A DNA stretch of 64,000 nt, taken from assembly GCA_937920635.1 (NCBI GenBank), contig CAKZUE010000048.1:1-64000 (forward strand), given 5' to 3'. How positions within the stretch are numbered: position 1 is the first letter of the stretch; every line of letters begins with the position of its first letter. Position numbers and translations under genes: made by a program. Source of the DNA: an uncultured Bryobacteraceae bacterium. GTDB lineage: Bacteria; Acidobacteriota; Terriglobia; Bryobacterales; Bryobacteraceae. Below the pieces are notes generated by a model. The model had not been told where the DNA came from. It made no database searches and saw only the letters and a list, made by a program, of their open reading frames with translations. Shown here one piece after another: positions 34,206-41,503 of this stretch.

Positions 34206-35134
34206 CAGTAGCCCGCCTTCTTGTTGACCACGTTCCTGAGCGGTTCGCCGGCCGAGTAGCGCGCGAAGTTCTCCAGGAAAAGCTGCATGGCTTCGTCGAG
34301 CCAGGTGGGCGTGTTGTCGGCGCAGTGCGGGCTGAGGAGCACGTTCTCCATGCTCCAGAAGGGGTGGCCGGGCGGCAGAGGCTCCTGATCGTAAACGTCG
34401 AGCACGGCGCCGCGGATGCGGCCTTCCCGCAACGCCGCGATGAGCGCCGCTTCCTCGACCACCGGCCCGCGGCCGACGTTGATCAGCACCGCCTCCGGGC
34501 GCATGCGGCGGAATTCGGCTTCGCCGACGAGCCCGCGCGTCTCCGGCGTGAGCGGCGCGCTGACGAGAATAAACTCGCTCTTTTCGATCACCTCGTCAAA
34601 CTCTTCGCGCGGCGAGGCGCGCCCCACGCCGATCACCTTCATGCCGAAAGCGGTGGCCAAAGCCGCCACGGCGCGGCCGATGGAGCCATGCCCGATGATG
34701 CCCAACTGCTTGCCGAAGAGCTCCTCGACGAGGAACTTCTCCCACCGCTGCTCGCGCTGCTGCCGCCGCATGCGGCGGATGTCTTTGGCGAACCACAGCA
34801 TGCCGGCGATGACGAACTCCGCCAGCGACCGCGCGAAGACGCCGCGCCCGTTGGTCAGCGTCACGGGGCTCTCCACCAGAGCGGGGAACAGCAGCGTATC
34901 GAGCCCGGCCCACATCACGTGCATCCATTTGAGCCGCGGCGCCATCGCGAAGACCTCTTCCACCAGTTCGCGTGGAACCGCGCCCACCAACATCGCGTCG
35001 GCTTCCGGCGCCGCCTGCCGAAACGCTTCGGCGGAGGCCCCGGCGGCAATGCGCGTGCCCGCCGGGAGCTTGTCCAGCCACTTCAGATACGGGGCCGCGG
35101 GGTCGTTGAGGACGAGGAGCGTGTGGGGAGGCAT
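34205..35134 (-). CDS. D-2-hydroxyacid dehydrogenase
   Basis: 309 residues. NAD(P)-binding GKQLGIIGHGSIGRAVA, VSAPLTPETRGLV, INVGRGPVVEEAALIAAL with the catalytic Arg in the preceding loop, LDVYDQEPLPPGHPFW with the Glu and LSPHCADNT with the catalytic His. Reduces or oxidises a 2-keto/2-hydroxy acid such as glyoxylate or hydroxypyruvate (GhrA-like). It is translationally coupled to a serine/threonine dehydratase, so the pair may convert a hydroxy amino acid to a keto acid and then to a hydroxy acid. Confidence 0.9.
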   Translation of the reverse strand: MPPHTLLVLNDPAAPYLKWLDKLPAGTRIAAGASAEAFRQAAPEADAMLVGAVPRELVEEVFAMAPRLKWMHVMWAGLDTLLFPALVESPVTLTNGRGVFARSLAEFVIAGMLWFAKDIRRMRRQQREQRWEKFLVEELFGKQLGIIGHGSIGRAVAALATAFGMKVIGVGRASPREEFDEVIEKSEFILVSAPLTPETRGLVGEAEFRRMRPEAVLINVGRGPVVEEAALIAALREGRIRGAVLDVYDQEPLPPGHPFWSMENVLLSPHCADNTPTWLDEAMQLFLENFARYSAGEPLRNVVNKKAGY

Positions 35135-35206
35135 CTCTCGTTTCCAGAATAGTCCTGCGGGGCCGTTGCTTGCCCCTGCATGCCGGGGTACGGGAGACTA
35201 AGAACA

Positions 35207-35863
35207 GTGGAGCCTTTCTGCACTTGCGGCGCGAAGCTGGTGGAAGACGCCCTCTTCTGCCACCGTTGCGGCCGTCCCGTGCGCGCGCTCACCGCCGAAG
35301 AGCACGGCGAGGCCGAAACACAGGAGGAGCCGGAAGCGGTATCTGCCGCGCCTGTTCCGCCGGCGCCGGAATTCCAGGCGCCCGGCTTCCAGAGCAGCAC
35401 CGCCGTGCGCGTCGGATTCGTGGCGGCCGTGCTGGTGCAGTTGGCCTCCATCCTGAGCGCGATTGCGGGCGCATCCCTGCTGATGCCTTTGCTGCTGCTT
35501 GGCGGCGGCTTTTACTCGGCCGTGCTGTATATGCGGCGGACCGGCGCGCCGCTCAGCGCGGTGGAAGGAGCGCGGGTGGGGTGGATCACCGGCATCTTCA
35601 CGTTCGTCATCGCCACGGTTTTCTTCACGGCGGGCATGGCGCTGCTGAGCTCGAGCGGAGAGCTTGTCAAGGCATACGAGGAGAGCCTGGCGAAGATGAA
35701 CCTGCCCTCGGATTCCGCGGAGAAGCTCCGCCGGCTGCTGGCGGAGCCGCGATCGTTTGCGCTGACGCTGATCGCGGGCCTCGTGTTCCAGTTTCTGTTC
35801 CTGACCATCTTCTGCTCGCTCGGCGGAATGTTGGGCGCGCGTCTGCGCGGGCCCCGGCAGTAG
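35207..35863 (+). CDS. Zinc-ribbon membrane protein
   Basis: 218 residues from a GTG at 35207; an ATG at 35180 is also open. I prefer the GTG because the ribbon then starts right after the initiator, as in the paralogue-like protein at 11590. Zinc ribbon FCTCG...FCHRCG, an acidic Pro-rich linker (~30-65), then about four membrane segments (~68-215). One soluble helix (~145-185) lies between the last segments. Function unknown. Confidence 0.78.
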   Translation: MEPFCTCGAKLVEDALFCHRCGRPVRALTAEEHGEAETQEEPEAVSAAPVPPAPEFQAPGFQSSTAVRVGFVAAVLVQLASILSAIAGASLLMPLLLLGGGFYSAVLYMRRTGAPLSAVEGARVGWITGIFTFVIATVFFTAGMALLSSSGELVKAYEESLAKMNLPSDSAEKLRRLLAEPRSFALTLIAGLVFQFLFLTIFCSLGGMLGARLRGPRQ

Positions 35864-35866
35864 CCG

Positions 35867-36757
35867 TCACCGGTTGGCCTGCATGCGCTTGACGAGCGCC
35901 ACGCCGGCGAAGATCACCAGCATGGCGGCGGCCTCGCGCCAGCCGAACGGCTCGCGGTAGAATGTCCAGCCCAGAATGACCGCCACCACGGGATTGATGT
36001 AGTTGTAGATCGAGACGACGGCAACGGGCAGCCGCTCCAGCGCGAAGATGTAGCTGGAGTAGCCGACGATGGAGCCAAACACGACCAGGTACAGCAGGGC
36101 CCCGAGGCCGCGCGTGGAGAAGTGAATCTCGCCCGGCCAGAGCAGCGACGCCGGAATGAAGGCAAGCCCCGCGGCCAGTTGCTGGATGCCGCCGGAGACG
36201 ATGGGGTGGGAACGCGTGGGCAGCCGCTTCTGGAGCAGCGAGCCCAGCGACCAACTGACGCAGCCGAGCTGGAGAATCAGCGCGCCCTTGAGCAGGGCGG
36301 TTCCCGCGGCGCCGCCCTCCAGCGCCCCCGGCCCCACCAGCAGCACCGCGCCGGCCAGTCCGATGGCCATGCCGGCCAGCGTCGGCGGGTGCAGCGGCTC
36401 GCGCGGCGGCAGCAGGGCGTTCAGCCCAACCATCCAGAACGGGCTGACAGTGATGATCAGCGCCGCCAGACCACTGGGAATCCACGTCTCGGCCACGACC
36501 AGCGCGCCGTTGCCCACGCCGAGGATGATCACGCCGTAGAAGGCGGTCAGCGCCAGTTCGCGGCCGCGCGGCATCTCGGCCTTCAGCAGCAGCGCACCGG
36601 CCATCAGGATGCCGCCGGAGAGCAGAAAGCGCACCGCCACCAGCGTCATCGGCGGCCACATCTCCAGCGCCATCCGGATGCCCAGATAGGTGGTGCCCCA
36701 GAAAAAACAGACCGAAATCAGGGCCGCGTAGGCCCAGAATTGCGGATGGCGTTTCAA
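35867..36757 (-). CDS. EamA/DMT-family transporter
   Basis: 296 residues with ten membrane segments in two EamA repeats (first ~10-135, second ~155-290). Conserved CFFWGTTYLGIR at the start and YNYINPVVAVILGW near the end. These carriers export or import small metabolites; the substrate is unknown. Start is a TTG at 36757: an in-frame stop lies four codons upstream and the next Met is after the first membrane segment. Confidence 0.9.
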   Translation of the reverse strand: MKRHPQFWAYAALISVCFFWGTTYLGIRMALEMWPPMTLVAVRFLLSGGILMAGALLLKAEMPRGRELALTAFYGVIILGVGNGALVVAETWIPSGLAALIITVSPFWMVGLNALLPPREPLHPPTLAGMAIGLAGAVLLVGPGALEGGAAGTALLKGALILQLGCVSWSLGSLLQKRLPTRSHPIVSGGIQQLAAGLAFIPASLLWPGEIHFSTRGLGALLYLVVFGSIVGYSSYIFALERLPVAVVSIYNYINPVVAVILGWTFYREPFGWREAAAMLVIFAGVALVKRMQANR

Positions 36758-36802
36758 ATGCCCAGATTAGCACCGGCCCCGCATTCACGATAAAATGAGG
36801 CG

Positions 36803-37735
36803 TTGATCCTCACTCTGACAGCCAATCCAGCCATCGACCGCAATGTGACGGTGGACCGGCTGGTGTTCGACGACCGCGCCTATATTCTCGACACCCGGAA
36901 ATCGGCAGGAGGGCGCGGCATCAACGCCTCCTGCGTGATTCACTCGTTCGGCGGGCAGACGCTGGCCATCGCCATCTGCGGCGGCAAAGCCGGAAAGCAA
37001 CTGGAGGAGTATCTCGGCTGCTGCGGATTTCCGTGCGAGTTCGTCCGCGTCCGCAGTGAAATCCGCACCAACCTCACGATCGCCGACCGGCACGGGCTGG
37101 CCATCAAGCTGAACGAAATCGGGCCGGAACTGACGGCAGCGGAAGTGACGAAGCTCGAAAAGGCCGTGCGGTCGAAACTCGGCGGCGCCGAGTGGCTGAT
37201 GCTGTGCGGGTCGCTGCCGCCCGGCGTGCCGCCGGACTTCTACGCCCGCCTGATCCGCGCCGCCGCGGACGCCGGCGTGCATACGCTGCTCGACGCCGAC
37301 GAGACGGCGCTGGAAGCCGCCATGGAAGCGCATCCCACCGTGGTCACGCCAAACCAGCAGGAGGCCGAGCGGCTGTTGAGCCGCGCCCTGCTGACGCGCG
37401 CTCACTTCCAGGAGGCGGCGGAGCGCATCCGCGGCATGGGTGCGCGGAACGTGGTGCTCTCGCTGGGCGCCAGAGGCGCGGTGGGAGCGTTTGAGGACGG
37501 CTCCGCGTGGGAGGCGATCCCGCCGCGGGTGGAGGCGCTGTGCCCCATCGGCGCGGGCGACGCGCTGGCCGCCGCTTACGTCTGGGCGCTGACGAGCGAT
37601 GCGACGCAGCCGGAGGCGCTGCAATGGGGCGTCGCGGCGGGCACGGCATCGGCGCGCCTGCCGGGCGTCAGCTTCGCTTCCCTCGAACAGACGCGGGAGA
37701 TCCTTGCCCGGGTCACGCTCGAGCGCGCAGCCTGA
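36803..37735 (+). CDS. PfkB-family sugar kinase, 1-phosphofructokinase/tagatose-6-phosphate kinase-like
   Basis: 310 residues from a TTG at 36803; the nearby ATG at 36795 is out of frame and stops at once. Motifs: LTANPAIDRNVTVDRL, AGGRGINAS, CGSLPPGVPPDFY, VTPNQQEAERLL and the catalytic PIGAGDALAAAYV with Asp253. This is the FruK/LacC/PfkB branch, phosphorylating a phosphorylated ketose. No PTS or fructose operon is nearby. Divergent from the EamA gene (45 bases apart). Confidence 0.88.
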   Translation: MILTLTANPAIDRNVTVDRLVFDDRAYILDTRKSAGGRGINASCVIHSFGGQTLAIAICGGKAGKQLEEYLGCCGFPCEFVRVRSEIRTNLTIADRHGLAIKLNEIGPELTAAEVTKLEKAVRSKLGGAEWLMLCGSLPPGVPPDFYARLIRAAADAGVHTLLDADETALEAAMEAHPTVVTPNQQEAERLLSRALLTRAHFQEAAERIRGMGARNVVLSLGARGAVGAFEDGSAWEAIPPRVEALCPIGAGDALAAAYVWALTSDATQPEALQWGVAAGTASARLPGVSFASLEQTREILARVTLERAA

Positions 37736-37753
37736 ACTTCGCGCGCCGGCGCT

Positions 37754-38011
37754 CTATTCCTTGTCCGCCTCGCCAGTCTCCGTTTTTTTCGGGCGGCGCC
37801 TGGCGAGAAAGTCGCGCGGCTTGATCCACAGAGCCAGAAGCAGTCCAAACACGGCTCCTAGCATAAGGAAAGTCGCCACCGATCCGATGACCAGATAGTC
37901 CAACTGCGTGCGCGGCTCCGGCGTGAGCTGCAAACCCACGATAACGGAGAGCGCGAACACGCCGGCCGCAGCCGCGGTGATGGCAAGCGCACGGCGGAAG
38001 GATTGGCTCAT
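37754..38011 (-). CDS. Small two-pass membrane protein
   Basis: 85 residues from the ATG at 38011. Two membrane segments (~9-28 and ~40-63) and a basic then acidic C-terminal tail (RRRPKKTETGEADKE). No family recognised. It lies 11 bases after the flavin reductase gene on the same strand, so it is probably co-transcribed. Confidence 0.75.
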   Translation of the reverse strand: MSQSFRRALAITAAAAGVFALSVIVGLQLTPEPRTQLDYLVIGSVATFLMLGAVFGLLLALWIKPRDFLARRRPKKTETGEADKE

Positions 38012-38022
38012 CAGCTTCGATT

Positions 38023-38712
38023 CTAGTCGTATTTCTCGGCGATGATCTGCCGGCGCTCGAAGCCGCGCTCTTTCAGCAGGCGCCGGATGTCGTCCACCAT
38101 TTCCCGCATGCCGCAGAGGTAAACGTCGAGGTCTGCGCGCCCCTCCAGCGCCTCGTCCAGATGCGCCTGCACGCGCCCCGTGCGCCCCTGCCATCCTTCA
38201 GGCGGGCGCGTCAGCGTGGGCATGTAGCGGAAGCCCGGCCTGATCCGCTCCAGTTGTTCGAACTCCGCCCGGTACAGCAGCGACTCTTCCTGCCGCGCCC
38301 CGAACAACAGGGTGATCCGCGCGCCGCTGGCAAGAACCGCTTCTGATTGCAGGAATGCACGGAACGGCGCCACCCCCGTGCCGGTGGCCACGAGGACGGA
38401 ATCGCGGAACGGCTGGCGCGGGGTGAAGTAGCCGAGCGGCCCCTGCATGGCCACTGTCTGGCCGGGCTCGAGCTCGAACAGCCATGGGGAGAAGAGCCCC
38501 TCTTTGACGCGGTTCAGGCACAGCTCGAAGCGGTTGCCCTGCGGCAGCCCGGCCAGCGAGTAAGGCCGGGTGACGCGCCGGCCGCCCACTTCTCCGGTGA
38601 AAGAGACGAACTGTCCCGGCAGGGCCGGCAGCGCGTCCGCGCCGGGCGCCTCGAAGACGAAATGACGCACTTCGACACCGATGTCCTGATACGAGACCAG
38701 CCGCGCTTCCAT
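38023..38712 (-). CDS. FAD-dependent ferredoxin/flavodoxin--NADP reductase-like oxidoreductase
   Basis: 229 residues. FAD-binding barrel with RPYSLAGLPQGNRFEL (RxYS) and the NAD(P) domain with GTGVAPFRAFLQ, LLFGARQEESLLY and DVYLCGMREMVDDIRRLL. The C-terminus ends IIAEKYD. Transfers electrons between NAD(P)H and a ferredoxin, flavodoxin or oxygenase; partner not in view. No iron-sulfur domain is fused. Followed by a small membrane protein gene. Confidence 0.9.
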   Translation of the reverse strand: MEARLVSYQDIGVEVRHFVFEAPGADALPALPGQFVSFTGEVGGRRVTRPYSLAGLPQGNRFELCLNRVKEGLFSPWLFELEPGQTVAMQGPLGYFTPRQPFRDSVLVATGTGVAPFRAFLQSEAVLASGARITLLFGARQEESLLYRAEFEQLERIRPGFRYMPTLTRPPEGWQGRTGRVQAHLDEALEGRADLDVYLCGMREMVDDIRRLLKERGFERRQIIAEKYD

Positions 38713-38735
38713 ACGCCTCTGTTCTTACGGATGCG

Positions 38736-39377
38736 TCAGGCGAGGACGGGATTCTCCGGCGGTGGCGGAGGCGGCAGCAGGCCGATCAGGCTCTCCAGAA
38801 ACGCGCGCCCCTTGCGCCGCCCGTTGTTCCGCTGCCACTCCATGCGCTGCCAGAACACGAGCGAGCCGAGCAGGTCCTGATCGCGGACGCTGTGCACGCC
38901 GGTCTGCTGCGCCACGCGCTCGCGGAAGTCGGCCATCTCCTTCTGGAACCGTTCGACAATCGCTTCCGCGATCCGGTTCGCCGGGCGGCTTTCGTAGATC
39001 AACCCGCTCGAGGCCGTGCGGTAGGTGCGCGTCAGGGAATCGAGCGCGTCCCGCAGGTCGGAGTCGACGGCGCCCGCCGTTTGCAGGGCCGCCACGGCGA
39101 GCACTCTCCCTGAGAGCACCACCAGCGGTTCGTTTTCGGCCAGGAAGCGCTCGGTGACTTCGATGTCGGCGTTTGGCAGCGTCTTCGCGTCCCGCGCCGG
39201 CGGCCGTTCATGCTGCCGGGCCTCGCGCAGGTGCGGGCACTCGAGCGGGCAGTCGATGGACTCTTCCCTCTGCTCGCCGCAGCAGACGGCGCAGATGTCG
39301 CGCCCGAGGGCGGGGCAGGCGCGGCGGGGCGGCCGCGTCTCGCATAAATGACACTTGGCGCGCTGCATTGCTTTCAT
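38736..39377 (-). CDS. Cysteine-rich N-terminal protein of unknown function
   Basis: 213 residues from the ATG at 39377 (ATG at 39368 is an alternative). The first ~55 residues hold many Cys in pairs (CHLC, CAVCCGEQREESIDCPLECPHL), probably a zinc-binding module. The rest is helical and soluble (EVTERFLAENEPLVVLSGRVL onwards) and ends in a Pro-rich tail. I recognise the layout from conserved acidobacterial hypotheticals but cannot name a function. It lies 23 bases upstream of the flavin reductase gene on the same strand and starts divergently from the small gene at 39393. Confidence 0.75.
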   Translation of the reverse strand: MKAMQRAKCHLCETRPPRRACPALGRDICAVCCGEQREESIDCPLECPHLREARQHERPPARDAKTLPNADIEVTERFLAENEPLVVLSGRVLAVAALQTAGAVDSDLRDALDSLTRTYRTASSGLIYESRPANRIAEAIVERFQKEMADFRERVAQQTGVHSVRDQDLLGSLVFWQRMEWQRNNGRRKGRAFLESLIGLLPPPPPPENPVLA

Positions 39378-39392
39378 CGTATCATTCGGACG

Positions 39393-39557
39393 ATGAGCGC
39401 CGTGGATATTTACCTGAAAGTGGAAGCCGATCTGGACGAAAGCGAAAATGCGCGCCGGTTCGCCGCAGAACTGTGCCGGATTCTGGAGCGCGTCTATGGC
39501 GTCCGGAATGCGGAAGTGATGAGCCTGCACGAGCGCGAAACCGGCGGGCAGGCATGA
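39393..39557 (+). CDS. Small hypothetical protein
   Basis: 54 residues from the ATG at 39393. Composition is protein-like and mixed (VDIYLKVEADLDESENARRF, RILERVYGVRNAEVM), with no competing frame on the other strand; it fills the gap between two minus-strand genes. Divergent from the Cys-rich gene with 15 bases between start codons. Function unknown. Confidence 0.6.
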   Translation: MSAVDIYLKVEADLDESENARRFAAELCRILERVYGVRNAEVMSLHERETGGQA

Positions 39558-39571
39558 TGAGGCGGCGGGAC

Positions 39572-40684
39572 TCAGAGGAGCAGGCGGCTGGCGGTGCGGC
39601 GGAAATAACCATCCGTCATGCCGGCAATATAGTCGCAAACCACGCGAGAAAGCGGGAAATCTTCTAATCTTTTCTGATGGTTTTCCGGTAATTCTTCCGG
39701 GTGATTCATAAAAAACTGAAACAGGGCGGCGATTCGCTCCATGGCTGCCCGGCGTTCCTCAGCGAGCATCGGGATGGAGTAGAGGCGGGCGAACAGGAAC
39801 CGCTTCAGCGCCTGGTTGGTCTCGGCCGCAGCCGGGGTCATCCCGGCCAGCCGCGGCATGCGCCGGACGTCGCCGGCGGTCTCCGCTCCGCTGGCTGCGG
39901 CTCTTTCCGCGGTGCCCTGAATCAGCGCAGTGGCCAGGAAATCGATGAGACGCCGCTGCGACTCGAGAAACAGCGCCCGCCCGGAAGCCTGGGGGAAAAG
40001 CCTGCGCGTCTGGGCGGCAATCTCCGCGAAACCGGGGACAGCCGCCTCGATCTCCTCCATGGTGAACAGCCCCGCGCTCCAGCCGTCGTCGAGGTCGGCG
40101 GTATTGTAGGCCACTTCGTCGGCGAGGTCGATCAGTTGCGCCTCCAGCGGCGGCCGCAGCCCCGGCAGGAACTCGTCGAGCTCGGGATGTTCGCCGGGCT
40201 CGAAGTCGCGGGAGTGCTTCACCATGCCTTCGCGGACCTCGAACGTGAGATTGAGTCCCGGGAAGCCGGCGTAGCGCTGCTCGAAGCTCTCCACCAGCCG
40301 CAGCGCGTTGATATTGTGGTCGAACCGGCCGCCATAGCGGCGCATCTGCGCGTCCAGCGCCTCCTCGCCGGCGTGCCCGAACGGCGGATGTCCGATGTCG
40401 TGGGCCAGCGCCAGCGCTTCCGTGAAGTCTTCGTCGAGGCCGAGCGCCGCGGCCACCGTGCGGGCGATCTGCGCCACTTCGATGGTGTGCGTGAGGCGGT
40501 TGCGGAAGTGGTCGCTCAACCGCTCGCTGAACACCTGGGTCTTGTCTTCCAGACGGCGAAAGGCGCGGGCGTGGATGATGCGGTCGCGGTCGCGCTGAAA
40601 TTCGTTGCGGTAGGGATGAGGGGGCTCCGGATAACGGCGCCCCCGCAGTTCATGCAGAGGAAACCGGAGCCTGGAGAGTATCAC
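39572..40684 (-). CDS. dgt: Deoxyguanosinetriphosphate triphosphohydrolase-like protein
   Basis: 370 residues from a GTG at 40684 overlapping the upstream stop (GTGA). HD-domain metal ligands: RLTHTIEV (His66) and LAHDIGHPPFGHAGE (His95, Asp96), with ADEVAYNTADLDDG in the second half supplying the last Asp. Entry motif FRRLEDKTQVF is typical of the family, which hydrolyses dNTPs to nucleoside plus triphosphate. Translationally coupled to the TPR membrane protein gene. Confidence 0.92.
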   Translation of the reverse strand: MILSRLRFPLHELRGRRYPEPPHPYRNEFQRDRDRIIHARAFRRLEDKTQVFSERLSDHFRNRLTHTIEVAQIARTVAAALGLDEDFTEALALAHDIGHPPFGHAGEEALDAQMRRYGGRFDHNINALRLVESFEQRYAGFPGLNLTFEVREGMVKHSRDFEPGEHPELDEFLPGLRPPLEAQLIDLADEVAYNTADLDDGWSAGLFTMEEIEAAVPGFAEIAAQTRRLFPQASGRALFLESQRRLIDFLATALIQGTAERAAASGAETAGDVRRMPRLAGMTPAAAETNQALKRFLFARLYSIPMLAEERRAAMERIAALFQFFMNHPEELPENHQKRLEDFPLSRVVCDYIAGMTDGYFRRTASRLLL

Positions 40685-41391
40685 GACCCCTGCTTGCGAT
40701 TGACCTCGGCCATGATGCTGACCGCGATGCGGCCGACGGCGCCCGGCTTGCTTGCCAGCGGACTGACGAGCTTGCGGGCCTCTTCGGGATTCTTCCTCAG
40801 CAGCAGCCGGGCCAGTTCCAGAGTGGCCTGTTCCTTGGTCACCAGCACCGTGGGTTTGTCCGACAGCGCGCGGAGGATCTTCTCCGCCTCCGCGTCCTTG
40901 CCCTGCGAAACGTACAACTGCGCGAGGGCGAACTGCGCGAGAGACGCGTAATCGCCGCTGCCTTTCCCCGCCGCCTGCTTCAGATAACGCTCCGCCGCCT
41001 CGATGTCGCCTTCATCGGCGGCATGGGTGCCCAGCAGCATGGTGGCGGCGGCGGCTTCGTCGCTTCCGGGATACTTCTGGATCAGCTCGTTGCAGGCTTT
41101 CAGGAGGGCTTCATTCTTTTCCTGCTCGGTCCGGAAGGCGCGGATCTCCGGGGGAGCGTCCTCCATGACCGGGGCGTTGTAGGTGTCGAGCGCCTTGCCC
41201 AGCGCCAACTGGCGCTCCGCCCGCTTCGAGCGCATATAGCCGTATCCGGCTGCCGCCAGGACGATCAGCACCAGCGCGATGGATCCGTAGCGGATGAGCG
41301 CCTGCCGGTGCTCTTCCAGGAAATGAACGGTTTGACCGACCTCTTCCACGAACTTGTCGGTCTTCAGATCATGTCTTGTCAGGCGGTCCAC
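40681..41391 (-). CDS. YfgM-like membrane-anchored TPR protein
   Basis: 236 residues from a GTG at 41391. Cytoplasmic N-terminus (~1-35), one membrane segment (~37-55) and a periplasmic TPR-like domain (LLKACNELIQKYPGSDEAAAATMLLG, AERYLKQAAGKGSGDYASLAQFALAQLYVSQGK, EEARKLVSPL). YfgM homologues interact with the Sec translocon and periplasmic chaperones. No BamB gene follows here; instead it overlaps the dGTPase gene. Divergent from squalene-hopene cyclase. Confidence 0.82.
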   Translation of the reverse strand: MDRLTRHDLKTDKFVEEVGQTVHFLEEHRQALIRYGSIALVLIVLAAAGYGYMRSKRAERQLALGKALDTYNAPVMEDAPPEIRAFRTEQEKNEALLKACNELIQKYPGSDEAAAATMLLGTHAADEGDIEAAERYLKQAAGKGSGDYASLAQFALAQLYVSQGKDAEAEKILRALSDKPTVLVTKEQATLELARLLLRKNPEEARKLVSPLASKPGAVGRIAVSIMAEVNRKQGS

Positions 41392-41461
41392 AATGCTCTC
41401 CGCAACTCAAACTTCCCAGTTTACCATGGGGTCCGCGCCAGGCCCGCCGCGCAGCAGAGCG

Positions 41462-41491
41462 GCGGATGAATGACAATGGATATTTTCATCC
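41462..41491 (+). promoter_or_regulatory. Inverted repeat just upstream of the shc ribosome site
   Basis: CGGATGAA and TTCATCCG form a perfect 8-bp stem with a 14-base AT-rich loop, ending directly at the GGAG (41491-41494) that serves the squalene-hopene cyclase start at 41504. It could be an operator or an RNA hairpin that gates translation. Confidence 0.4.
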
Positions 41492-41503
41492 GGAGAACCG
41501 CCG

